64,000 nucleotides of DNA from CAJWOS01 sp964502005 (GTDB lineage: Bacteria > Myxococcota_A > UBA796 > UBA2385), in NCBI GenBank assembly GCA_964502005.1, contig CAZCUX010000016.1:62001-126000 (forward strand), written 5' to 3'. Under the pieces are notes generated by a model, which was given only the letters and a program-made list of their open reading frames with translations, made no database searches and was not told the DNA's origin. Positions 41,557-49,984 of this stretch are shown here, piece by piece. Position 1 is the stretch's first letter, and the number at the start of each line of letters is the position of its first letter. The position numbers and the translations under genes are program-made.

Positions 41557-42797
41557 GGGGTCGATGGGGGGCGCGTCCAAATCGAGAGAGACCACGCTGC
41601 GGCGGGTTTATCGGGACTTCCGGGCGTCGTCGGCAAGGACGCGACGATAGCGTGGGGGCCGTCCCGCCGGTGGTCCCACCCCAAGAACAAAGGGAGGTCG
41701 GGGTCGGCGGATTGGGGCAGCACGAGCGCGATTTGGTCGGGGAGGTCCAAGGGGTGAACGGGCGGAGGCGTCGTGGCCGCGACGCCGTGCCAACGCAGCC
41801 GCGCGATGTCGGACGGCTTGACGGCGTAGACGTGGGGGATGTTCCAGGACCGCACGGTGTCGGCGAGCACGGTCGTATCGACGAAGCGGGTGCGGGGGTC
41901 GAGGGGCAAGGGCGAGAGCGGAAACACCAGTGAGCCGGCAATCATGACCGACATGACGGCGTTGACGCCCACCGACGGCCAGGCGGCCCGCGACAAGGAG
42001 CCGCCTTCGGGCGCCAACGCGAGAATGGCGGCGGCGAGGGGGCCGGCCAGCAGCGGGGCCGGTGCTCCCGAGACCACGACCATCACAACGCCCATGATTG
42101 CGGCCATGGCGTAGGGCTGGCCTGGACCGCGCCGCGCGACGACGGGGAGGGTGGCCAGGGCGAGCATCGGGCCGCCCAACGCGACGACGGCGACCGCGAG
42201 GCCCGTGGGCGAAAGCTCGCCGGTAAGGGGCGCTTCGGTCGTGAGCGGGCCCGCGACAAAGGGGACAGAGGCGGCGGCGGCCAAGGCCAGGATGGTCACC
42301 GGGCGGTGACTGCGCACGGCGGCTGGCAGCGCGACGAAGGCCGCGAGGGGGTGCAGAGATGCGCCGATTCCCGCCAGGATTCCCGACCACACAGGCGCGC
42401 GTGTGGCCAAGCGGAGGCTCGAAAGCCAGATGACGGCGGTGGGGGCGGCGATGGTCGCGAGGCCGCCCGGTACCGCGAGCACGGGAAGGCCGGCGGCGAG
42501 GGCGATAGCGGCGGGGCTTCGTCCGACCAGCAGCACCGGAAGCGCGGCCAGAATCGCGAAGGGCGCCCGCAAGGCCCACGCCTCGGTGCCAAAGACGGCG
42601 ATGAAGGGCGCGAGCGGCGCGAGCACGCCGAAGGGTGCCGGGTACGGTGCGGTGAAGCGCAGCGAGGCCCATGCAAGAAGCTCGCCATCGGCGGGTCCAA
42701 ACTGCCCACCCCACACCAAGTGCAGCAAGACGAGGCCCAGGAAAACGGGCCAGCGAGGGGAGGCGGGTGCGTGGGAGTCGACTGCGGACGCGGACAT
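41553..42797 (-). CDS. Polytopic membrane protein, GT-C-like
   Basis: 414 aa with about nine to ten membrane helices over residues 15-310, then a short soluble tail. After the first helix, WGGQFGPADGELLAW places an Asp-Gly-Glu in the first extracytoplasmic loop, where GT39/PMT-like GT-C enzymes keep acidic catalytic residues. The rest is Ala/Val/Leu rich. It is a probable sugar or lipid-sugar transferase at the inner membrane. It is immediately upstream of the ABC exporter on the same strand, with overlapping stop and start. Confidence 0.7.
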   Translation of the reverse strand: MSASAVDSHAPASPRWPVFLGLVLLHLVWGGQFGPADGELLAWASLRFTAPYPAPFGVLAPLAPFIAVFGTEAWALRAPFAILAALPVLLVGRSPAAIALAAGLPVLAVPGGLATIAAPTAVIWLSSLRLATRAPVWSGILAGIGASLHPLAAFVALPAAVRSHRPVTILALAAAASVPFVAGPLTTEAPLTGELSPTGLAVAVVALGGPMLALATLPVVARRGPGQPYAMAAIMGVVMVVVSGAPAPLLAGPLAAAILALAPEGGSLSRAAWPSVGVNAVMSVMIAGSLVFPLSPLPLDPRTRFVDTTVLADTVRSWNIPHVYAVKPSDIARLRWHGVAATTPPPVHPLDLPDQIALVLPQSADPDLPLFLGWDHRRDGPHAIVASLPTTPGSPDKPAAAWSLSIWTRPPSTP

Positions 42798-42883
42798 GCG
42801 CTCCGGGTAGCCGGCCGGCGGTCGTTAGCCCACCCCAAACCGCGGAATCGCGGCGCGGCCGGGCCGTTGTGGGGGCAGCGGTC

Positions 42884-43915
42884 TCAGACGTTCATAGCGG
42901 CGACGCGGGCGGCGATAGCGGGCGTCGCCACGACCTCTCCGTCTTGCAGCGCCAGTCGAATGGGGAGGTCCGGGCGGACGAGGGCGAGGCGGCAGACACG
43001 GAGGGCGGCGCGGAGGTCTTCGGCGGACCGAAATCGGTCGGCGGGGCGCTTTTCGAGGCAGCGCATGACCGTCCATTCGAGGACAGGGGGAAACGTCACG
43101 TCGGCGCGTACGCGCGCGAATGGGGGAGGCGGCTCGTTGATTTGCGCGACCAACGCTTGGGTGCCGCGGTGGTTCTGAAATGGCGCGCGGCCGAGCAACA
43201 TCCAGTACAGCAAGGAGCCGAGGCTATAGAGGTCGGTGGCGGGCGTGACCGGCTCGCCCAGTGCTTGCTCGGGAGCCATAAAGCGCGGCGTTCCGACGAT
43301 CATATCGGGTCGGGTGATGCAGTTCTGATCCAAGTCATCTTTGATGATGCCAAAGTCCACCAATCGGACGATGAGCTCTCCCGCGACGTCGCGTTCGACA
43401 AATACGTTGCTGTGCTTGATGTCGCGGTGGATGATGCGGTGGGTGTGCAGCTCCGTCAGCGCGCGACAAAGTTGGATGGCGACTTCGATGGCGGTGACGG
43501 TGTTGATGCCCTCGGCGCGGGCCATTTGCCACAATGTTTGCGCTTCGATGTACTCCATCACCAAGAACGTGTGGTTGTTGGCGGTGAAATGGTCGATGAG
43601 GCCCACGACATTGGGGTGGTGGATGCGTGCGAGAGCCCGTGCTTCCCGTTGAAAGCGCAGCACCGACATCTGGCCTTCGGTCGACGTAGACGGCAAAAGA
43701 ACCTTCACCGCGACTTGTCGCTCAAGCGCATGCTGCTCGGCGACATACACCGCGCTCATGGCGCTGCGGGCGATTCTCTTGACGAGGGTGTATCGGTCCA
43801 GAAGGGTGGTCCCAACCGTGATTTCTTGCTGGTGGAACTGGGAAGTGGTGGTCCCTTTCGCTGGATTCGCGGGCACGTCGGGCCCGGTCGGGGCGAGGGA
43901 TTCTGAATTGGTCAT
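42884..43915 (-). CDS. Ser/Thr protein kinase with intact catalytic residues
   Basis: 343 aa, soluble. Kinase domain about 40-310: Lys71 in VAVKVL, Glu91, HRDIKHSN at 163-170, DFG at 187-189, APE at 214-216 and DLYSLGSLLYWML. The glycine loop is replaced by IARSAMSAVYVAE, lacking glycines, which is unusual for an active kinase. The C-terminal 40 residues (CRLALVRPD..., EVVATP) closely match those of the pseudokinase at 45384, so the two are paralogues. No membrane helix. It is divergent, across 104 nt, from the PP2C-like gene, with which it probably works. Confidence 0.9.
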   Translation of the reverse strand: MTNSESLAPTGPDVPANPAKGTTTSQFHQQEITVGTTLLDRYTLVKRIARSAMSAVYVAEQHALERQVAVKVLLPSTSTEGQMSVLRFQREARALARIHHPNVVGLIDHFTANNHTFLVMEYIEAQTLWQMARAEGINTVTAIEVAIQLCRALTELHTHRIIHRDIKHSNVFVERDVAGELIVRLVDFGIIKDDLDQNCITRPDMIVGTPRFMAPEQALGEPVTPATDLYSLGSLLYWMLLGRAPFQNHRGTQALVAQINEPPPPFARVRADVTFPPVLEWTVMRCLEKRPADRFRSAEDLRAALRVCRLALVRPDLPIRLALQDGEVVATPAIAARVAAMNV

Positions 43916-44019
43916 GGAAGAATCCTCGATACGTTTTCAATGTATACCAGAGAAAGGACCCCCGGAACGGTGTCCCGCCCCCCCATGGTGAAGGCGCCGC
44001 GAACGAAATAAGGAATCGC

Positions 44020-45378
44020 ATGGACATCTTCGGTCCCCATCCGGGTCAAACCCCGCACGATGCTCGGCGAATTCCTGCGACGGTAGCCGCAGATGAGCGC
44101 GCGGTGGGGGCGGTGGGCCAGGGGGGTATGGAGGAATTCGTACGGGTCTCGGTACACGGGGTCGGTGCCGAAGTGATGGTCCGCGCCGCAGGTGGGATCA
44201 TGGTCGGCTTGTTCGGGCCATCGCGTTGGTCCACCGTGCTGCCGTCCGTTCTGCGCGTTGCGCGGGAGACAATGGCCCAAGAGCTTGCGTGCCTGCCTGC
44301 GGCGTCGGGCGCCGACCATCTGTTGGAGGTCGCCCGTCGCCTCGACCTCGCGATTCGGGTCACCCACCCGTCTGCGGAAACCGGCTGCGACGGCGCGTTG
44401 TTGTTGGCGTCGATTCGCGATGGCGGCATTGTGGTCGCGGGCACGATGGGCGCGCGGGCGCTGCTGCTGGTCGATGGTGCGATGCAAGAGGTCTTTGCCT
44501 TGGGCGAAGAGAGCGATGCAGACCCCACGGTGGGCGGGGGCTTGTGCCAAGGGCTGCCCGACATCGTGCTCGATTCGGTGGCTTTGCCCCCGTTGGCTGC
44601 AGGTGCGGGCCTCCTCCTCACCACACAGCCCGTGGATGCATGCTTCTCGGATGGCCTCGTGGGAGAAATGGTCGCGACGGAAGCGGCGGAGTGGGTGCCG
44701 GAGAAGGTTACGGCCCTCGCCGCGGTGCATGGCCTCGAAGGCGTGGGCGCGGCGTGGGTGGTCGGGCCAGAGGACGGGTTGGAGGACGTTTCCGCAGATT
44801 CTGGGCATGACCAGTTTGGAGGCCTATTCGCCGACCTTGCGGAGATTATTCCCGACTTGGTCGCCGACGAACAATCGGAGTTGCAGCTCGATGCCATCGA
44901 AGAGCCGGCCTTCGAAGAGCCGTCTGACGACCTCGACACCGACGTCGCCGCGGATTCGTCGCCAACGTTGGGCGTGGCATTGGGGCGTCTGCAATCGAAC
45001 CTCGACCCTTGGTTGGACGTCGTTCATTTGGCCGGTGGCGTCCCGAAAGTTGCGTTCTTGGGCGCACACGGCATTCTCAACGTCGACTCGTCGGTGGGCA
45101 CCATCCCCTTCGATGTGAGCGAGCAGCCGACCACGCTCGCGAGCCTGCATTTGGTTTCGCCATCTTTCGCCGATGGAACCGAAGTCTTGAGCGCCCTTCT
45201 CGATGGTCGTCCGCGCACACCGCTCGTCCCGGATAGCGGCGACCCAACGCCCGCGCCGGCGGTCCCGGTGACAGTGCCCGAAACGACGTGGCCTCGGTGG
45301 TTTTGGCTGTCGATGGGGGTGAGCGGCGCAGCGTTGGTGTTGGCCATCGTGAGCTGGTGGCTCCGTCAACCCAACTGA
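44020..45378 (+). CDS. Tail-anchored degenerate PP2C-like protein
   Basis: 452 aa. The N-terminal part (about 35-265) follows the PP2C phosphatase strand order: VSVHGVGAEVMVRAAGG, GCDGALLLASIRDGGIVVAGTMGARALLLVDG, then AGAGLLLTTQPVDACFSDGLVGEMV. The metal-binding Asp motifs (DG.GG and GD) are missing or changed, so catalysis is doubtful. An acidic region (about 270-320) and a second beta domain lead to a C-terminal membrane helix (about 428-447). It lies between a kinase and its pseudokinase paralogue on the opposite strand, suggesting a phospho-recognition or scaffold role. The PP2C call is structural inference. Confidence 0.55.
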   Translation: MDIFGPHPGQTPHDARRIPATVAADERAVGAVGQGGMEEFVRVSVHGVGAEVMVRAAGGIMVGLFGPSRWSTVLPSVLRVARETMAQELACLPAASGADHLLEVARRLDLAIRVTHPSAETGCDGALLLASIRDGGIVVAGTMGARALLLVDGAMQEVFALGEESDADPTVGGGLCQGLPDIVLDSVALPPLAAGAGLLLTTQPVDACFSDGLVGEMVATEAAEWVPEKVTALAAVHGLEGVGAAWVVGPEDGLEDVSADSGHDQFGGLFADLAEIIPDLVADEQSELQLDAIEEPAFEEPSDDLDTDVAADSSPTLGVALGRLQSNLDPWLDVVHLAGGVPKVAFLGAHGILNVDSSVGTIPFDVSEQPTTLASLHLVSPSFADGTEVLSALLDGRPRTPLVPDSGDPTPAPAVPVTVPETTWPRWFWLSMGVSGAALVLAIVSWWLRQPN

Positions 45379-45383
45379 AGATT

Positions 45384-46385
45384 TCAGCCCACCACCAACA
45401 TCTGGCTGACGAGCAGGTGTTCGTCGATGTGGGGGTCGGTCACGAGTTCTCCGGCTTGGAGTTGGTAGGACGTGACCCGGTCGGGGCGGAGGAGGGCCAA
45501 GCGACACAACGCGAGGGCGCGCCGCAACGCGAGGGCGCTGGCAAACCGCGCATTCGGCGCTTTCGACAAGCACGCGCGAACGGTCCACTCGATGACGGGG
45601 GGCAAATCCAACTTGGGCGCCACCTCGGCGAATGTCGGCGGCTCGTTGCGGACATGGGCCACCAGGACCGAAGCGCCGGAGAGGTGCGAAAAGGGCGTGC
45701 GACCGGTGAGCAAACGATACAGCAGCACGCCGAGGAGGTAGATGTCGGTGCGCGCGTCGACGGTGTTGCGCAAGATTTGCTCCGGCGCCATATACCAAGG
45801 CGTCGTGCGGACAGGCCCGTCGTCCGCCGAGAGGCTCTGGGCGTCTTCGGCGACACCAAAGTCCACCAACCGAACCACGAGGTCTGCAGCGGCGTCGCGG
45901 TGAACGTATACGCTCGCCGGACGCAGGCCGCGGTGGATGATGTTGGCGGCATGGGTCACGGCCAATGCGCGACACACTTCGTCGGCGATGTCGATTGCGA
46001 GCGCGGGTGAGATGACCGTTTGGCGGAGGTGGTGCTGCAAGGAGGCGCCGCGAATCAACTCGCAGACGATATACGGGGCGCCGTTGACCTCACCGCGATG
46101 GTAAATGCGTAGGACAATTGGGTGCGCCAAACGGGCAAGTGCTGCCGCTTCTCGCAAAAACCCCGCCTTGGCCGACGCGATGTCGGGACCGGTTTGTCCG
46201 GCAATGTCGAGCACCCGCACGGACACGAGGCGACCAAGGCCAAGCTGTTCAGCGACAAAGGTGCGCACCATCCCCGTCGACTCGATTTCTTCGCGCAATG
46301 CGAAGCGGCCGTCGAGCGTTTGGCCGATCCAACCGGCGGACGTAGCGGGGGCGGTAAGCGGCGCAGGCACAGGCACGGGGGACAT
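45384..46385 (-). CDS. Pseudokinase, paralogue of the kinase at 42884
   Basis: 333 aa. It has a Hanks fold, but the ATP-binding Lys is Arg57 (VSVRVLD), and the HRD of the catalytic loop is HRG (151-153) with HRGLRPASVY in place of HRDLKPxN. DFG (175-177), APE (200-202) and DIYLLGVLLYRLLTG are intact. Phosphotransfer is therefore unlikely. The C-terminal tail (CRLALLRPDRVTSYQLQAGELVTDP) matches that of the kinase at 42884. It ends 6 nt from the PP2C-like gene's 3' end (convergent). It may regulate or compete with its active paralogue, which is inference. Confidence 0.82.
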   Translation of the reverse strand: MSPVPVPAPLTAPATSAGWIGQTLDGRFALREEIESTGMVRTFVAEQLGLGRLVSVRVLDIAGQTGPDIASAKAGFLREAAALARLAHPIVLRIYHRGEVNGAPYIVCELIRGASLQHHLRQTVISPALAIDIADEVCRALAVTHAANIIHRGLRPASVYVHRDAAADLVVRLVDFGVAEDAQSLSADDGPVRTTPWYMAPEQILRNTVDARTDIYLLGVLLYRLLTGRTPFSHLSGASVLVAHVRNEPPTFAEVAPKLDLPPVIEWTVRACLSKAPNARFASALALRRALALCRLALLRPDRVTSYQLQAGELVTDPHIDEHLLVSQMLVVG

Positions 46386-46470
46386 GGTCTTCTCGTCACG
46401 ACAAGAGAGGGTTGCGGTGGGTCTATCGGGTGCCGGCGCGCCGTGGGGACGCGCGGGGCCGAACGCTGTT

Positions 46471-47409
46471 TCAGGTCAGAATCGGAACCACATCGGCCAG
46501 GCCCACGCGGGACGTACACCACGCCGACAGCGGAGCTACGGCGTGGGGGGACACCGCGAAGCGTCGGGCGCGGTAGTGCCCCAGCGCGGGCGGCAAATCC
46601 GGCGCTTGGGTGGGGGGCGCGAGGGGGTCGTGCTGGGCGTTCGCGCGCACGTCTTCGCCGATGACATGGGTGGTGAGGTGCAAGACCAGCGCGTTTTCGG
46701 TGCCTTCGACAGCGGGTGCGGGAGCCGGTCCCCCGGGAAACCAAAATGGGCCTACGGTGGTCCGGGAGAGGCGCTGGACCGATAGGCCGAACGTGCCGGT
46801 CAGCAGGAGATAGATGGCGGACAGGGGCGAAAAGGCGTGGCGTCCGAGCCAGTCCGCGAATCCGGGCAATACGTCGACGGTTTCGCCACGCGCACGGAGC
46901 GACGACGATGCCTGCGCGGCGTGGCGAATATCGAGGCGCAGGCGGGTCCATCCGGCGCCCGCTCGGCGTCGGTCGACGGAAACGCGCACTGTATCGACCG
47001 ATTGGCCACTTCGCCGCACGATGACACCGCGAACCCGCAGCTCGGGCATCAGCGGCGCTTGGGACAGCCAGCGCGCGAGGCGCTGCCGCGCAAACCACCG
47101 CTCCGCGAGCGCGGGGTCGGCGGCGGCGACGCGTTCGATGCGCGCGGGGGATGGCATGTCGATGGTGGGCAGTACGACCTGCTCGGCGCGCGCGCGGTCG
47201 AGCCACTCCAACGCCGGCAAGCCCGTATGTTCGTCGAGGCGCGCGGGGAGCAGGACGGGGCCGCTGAGGTGCGGGTCGAGGGCGGCGAGGTGGTGGTCGG
47301 CCTCTGCGACAGGAAATGCGTCGGCGTCCGGGGCAAGAGCCCGCAACGCGGCACGGAGGGCGCGGAGGTAAGGACCGATGCGGGCATCGGGCAAGGACGG
47401 GGGGGTCAA
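46471..47409 (-). CDS. Unknown protein coupled to a coiled-coil partner
   Basis: 312 aa, TTG start at 47409 overlapping the previous stop (TTGA). It is helix-rich and Arg/Ala/Leu-rich, without membrane segments, signal or known motif. Notable segments are LPGFADWLGRHAFSPLSAIYLLLTG and FWFPGGPAPAPAVEG. It is cotranscribed with the coiled-coil gene just upstream and lies beside the kinase/pseudokinase cluster on the same strand, so it may belong to that signalling set. I do not recognise it. Confidence 0.6.
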   Translation of the reverse strand: MTPPSLPDARIGPYLRALRAALRALAPDADAFPVAEADHHLAALDPHLSGPVLLPARLDEHTGLPALEWLDRARAEQVVLPTIDMPSPARIERVAAADPALAERWFARQRLARWLSQAPLMPELRVRGVIVRRSGQSVDTVRVSVDRRRAGAGWTRLRLDIRHAAQASSSLRARGETVDVLPGFADWLGRHAFSPLSAIYLLLTGTFGLSVQRLSRTTVGPFWFPGGPAPAPAVEGTENALVLHLTTHVIGEDVRANAQHDPLAPPTQAPDLPPALGHYRARRFAVSPHAVAPLSAWCTSRVGLADVVPILT

Positions 47410-48482
47410 CCGATTCCCAAGCGCTCAACTTCGGCGAGCGCAGCGGCCTTGAGTTGCTCGTCGGAGGCGCGAGACTGGCGCACTTCGCCGATGGCCGCGA
47501 GGCCCACTTCGAGGTCGTGTGCAGCGCGCACGCCGTGGGACCGGACGTGGTCCGAAAGCTCGGGCAGCACGCGGGTGAGGAGGTCGTGGGCTTGTTCGAG
47601 GTAGGCCTCGGTGGCTGACATCGCCGCGTCGAGCTGTTCGAGGCCGGCTTGCAGCTCGGAAATCACGAGGGGTGCGTCTGCGGCCAAGCCCAATGCTTGA
47701 ATGCGGCGCCCGGAGCTGTCGACCGATGTGCTGGCTGCCAGTACATAATGCGCCATCTCTTGGTGCAGCCGCTGCACGGTGTCGCGGAGGGCGCGCGCGG
47801 GTTCGACTTCGTGGGCGCACAAGCGTGCTTTGGCGTCAAACAGCGCGGCAGCGGTGCGGGTGTCGGCGAGTTCGAAGCGAAGGCGGTCGTGGGTGCGGTG
47901 GTGCGTCACATCTGCGTGCACATCGAGTGACGCCAACTCTGCTTCGATTTCGGAGATTCGCGCTTCGGCCTCTACGGCGGCTGCAAGGCTATCTTCGACT
48001 TCGGTGTGCAGGCGGTCGACTTCTTGGGCCAGCTCGACGGCACACAATCGAAGCTCGTCGGCAAAAACGCTGGCGCGGCGCAGGTTTTCGTGGACAACGC
48101 CGTATTGCGCTTGCAAACGATTCGCGACGCTTTGGCGTTCGAGCATGCGGCTGCGGCGCCCGAATGCGCGTGTGAGGCTCGCGAGGAGTCCGCTTCGTTC
48201 GATGTCGGTGCGTTCGAGGGTTTGCAGGTTGTCCCCCTCCTTGTGAAGGACGACAAGATCCGTCGCGATGCCGCTGGTTACTTCTTTTTGTTGCTCGATG
48301 AGGCCGCCGACCCGCTGGAGTGTTTCCGTCTGCCACTGGTCGAGTGACGCACGAATCCGCGTCAGGTCTTGGACGCGGGGCACCGGTCGTGGATTCAATG
48401 TTTTTTGTTCCACGGGAAGCGACTCCGGGTACGCGTGCGCCATGGGGCGCGGTGTTTCGAGCAGTCCTATGTCATATCCCAT
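47406..48482 (-). CDS. Coiled-coil protein, unknown function
   Basis: 358 aa from ATG 48482 (an earlier ATG at 48506 is possible; no clear ribosome site for either). About residues 40-310 are long heptad-rich helices full of Leu, Glu, Ala and Arg (for example AELASLDVHADV, DTRTAAALFDAKARL), a predicted coiled-coil rod. No membrane segment or enzyme motif. Its stop overlaps the next gene as TTGA. It could be a cytoplasmic scaffold with the downstream unknown protein and the kinases. Confidence 0.68.
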   Translation of the reverse strand: MGYDIGLLETPRPMAHAYPESLPVEQKTLNPRPVPRVQDLTRIRASLDQWQTETLQRVGGLIEQQKEVTSGIATDLVVLHKEGDNLQTLERTDIERSGLLASLTRAFGRRSRMLERQSVANRLQAQYGVVHENLRRASVFADELRLCAVELAQEVDRLHTEVEDSLAAAVEAEARISEIEAELASLDVHADVTHHRTHDRLRFELADTRTAAALFDAKARLCAHEVEPARALRDTVQRLHQEMAHYVLAASTSVDSSGRRIQALGLAADAPLVISELQAGLEQLDAAMSATEAYLEQAHDLLTRVLPELSDHVRSHGVRAAHDLEVGLAAIGEVRQSRASDEQLKAAALAEVERLGIG

Positions 48483-48571
48483 GGAAATCGTTGTCGCGCG
48501 GTGCATTGACGCCAGGGCAGCCACGGGAAACCTTGCGCGGTTGAGTCCCACTTGCCCGAGGCTTGTTGTCT

Positions 48572-49963
48572 ATGTCTGTTTCATCGGAACGATTTTCCGT
48601 CATCGACCCCGCAACCGGCTTGGTGTTGTTGGAGCGTTCGTTTGCGTCTGACACTGAGATCGAGACGGCCCTTGTCGCGGCTGCGAGTGCCAAGCGCGCA
48701 TGGGCGGCCACGCCGCTGTCCGAGCGAATCGCTGCGGTCACCGCGTTTGTGGATGCCTTCGTCGCCGACCGCGATGGCGCCGCCGAGGACATCACGGCCC
48801 AGATTGGCCGCCCGAGCAAGTGGGCGCCGGGCGAAGTGGGGGGCTTTGAGGCGCGCGCCCGCTATATGCTGTCCATTGCCGAAACCTCGCTGGCGGACGT
48901 CGTTCCCGACCCCATCGATGGCTTCGAGCGGCGGATTCGTCGCGCCCCGCTGGGCACCGTGCTGGTGTTGTCGCCTTGGAACTACCCCCTGCTTACGGCG
49001 GTCAATGCCGTCGTTCCTGCGCTGATTGCAGGCAACGTGGTCATTCTCAAGCACTCTGACCAAACGCCTCTGTGCGCGGAGCGGTTTACGGCGGCCGGTA
49101 TTGCGGCAGGTCTGCCGTATGGCGTGCTGCAGCACGTCCACGCGAGCCACCCGGATGTGGGGCGAATGGTCGCCGACGAACGTGTTGACCACGTGTGCTT
49201 CACGGGGAGCGTGGGCGGCGGCTTGGCCGTGCAGCAAGCCGCTTCGTCGCGGTTTATCGGTGTGGGGCTCGAGCTCGGTGGAAAGGACGCCGCGTATATC
49301 CGTCCTGACGCGGACCTCGCCTTCACCTGTCCCAACATCGTCGAAGGCGCGATGTTCAACAGCGGCCAATCGTGCTGCGGCCTCGAACGTCTCTATGTGC
49401 ATACAGATGTCTATGATGCGGTCCTCGAAGGGTTGGCCGCAAATATGGCGGACTGGAACGCAGGCGACCCGCGCAATCCGAACGTGTGGATGGGGCCGGT
49501 CGTTCGCACGCGCAACGCCGCCGACATTCGCGCCCAGGTCGACGCTGCCCTCGCCGCTGGCGCCCGCGATTTGGTGGCCCCCGGTCCCGAAGACCGGTCG
49601 ACGGCATTCGTGCAACCGCGTATCCTTCTCGATGTCGACCACTCGATGGCCGTCATGCGCGACGAAACCTTCGGCCCCGTGCTGGGCGTCATGCGTGTTT
49701 CGGGAGATGCAGAAGCCATCGCCCGCATCAATGACAGCGCGTTTGGCCTCACCGCCTCGATTTGGTCGGCGGACGACGCCGCCGCCGCAGCCATTGCGCC
49801 TGCCCTCGATGTCGGCACCGTCTTCCTCAATCGGTGTGACTACCTCGACCCCGCATTGTCGTGGGTGGGGGTCAAAGCGTCGGGACGCGGCGTCACGTTG
49901 TCCTCGCTTGGCTTCCACGCGCTCACCCGTCCCCAGTCTCTCCACTTCCGCATTCGCCGCTGA
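48572..49963 (+). CDS. Aldehyde dehydrogenase, NAD(P)+-dependent
   Basis: 463 aa. Motifs are APLGTVLVLSPWNYPLLTAVNAVVPALIAGNVVILK (coenzyme site), CFTGSVGGG, LELGGKD with the general-base Glu, and NSGQSCCGLERLYV with the catalytic Cys. It ends with the usual GVKASGRG and FHALTRPQ. ATG 48572 is chosen, with GAGG 10 nt upstream; an upstream TTG pair at 48563 is possible. It is cotranscribed with the iron alcohol dehydrogenase 21 nt on, so together they could oxidise an alcohol to an acid or run in reverse. The substrate is unknown. Confidence 0.92.
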   Translation: MSVSSERFSVIDPATGLVLLERSFASDTEIETALVAAASAKRAWAATPLSERIAAVTAFVDAFVADRDGAAEDITAQIGRPSKWAPGEVGGFEARARYMLSIAETSLADVVPDPIDGFERRIRRAPLGTVLVLSPWNYPLLTAVNAVVPALIAGNVVILKHSDQTPLCAERFTAAGIAAGLPYGVLQHVHASHPDVGRMVADERVDHVCFTGSVGGGLAVQQAASSRFIGVGLELGGKDAAYIRPDADLAFTCPNIVEGAMFNSGQSCCGLERLYVHTDVYDAVLEGLAANMADWNAGDPRNPNVWMGPVVRTRNAADIRAQVDAALAAGARDLVAPGPEDRSTAFVQPRILLDVDHSMAVMRDETFGPVLGVMRVSGDAEAIARINDSAFGLTASIWSADDAAAAAIAPALDVGTVFLNRCDYLDPALSWVGVKASGRGVTLSSLGFHALTRPQSLHFRIRR

Positions 49964-49984
49964 ACCCTCGCGTTCGGAGTCATT

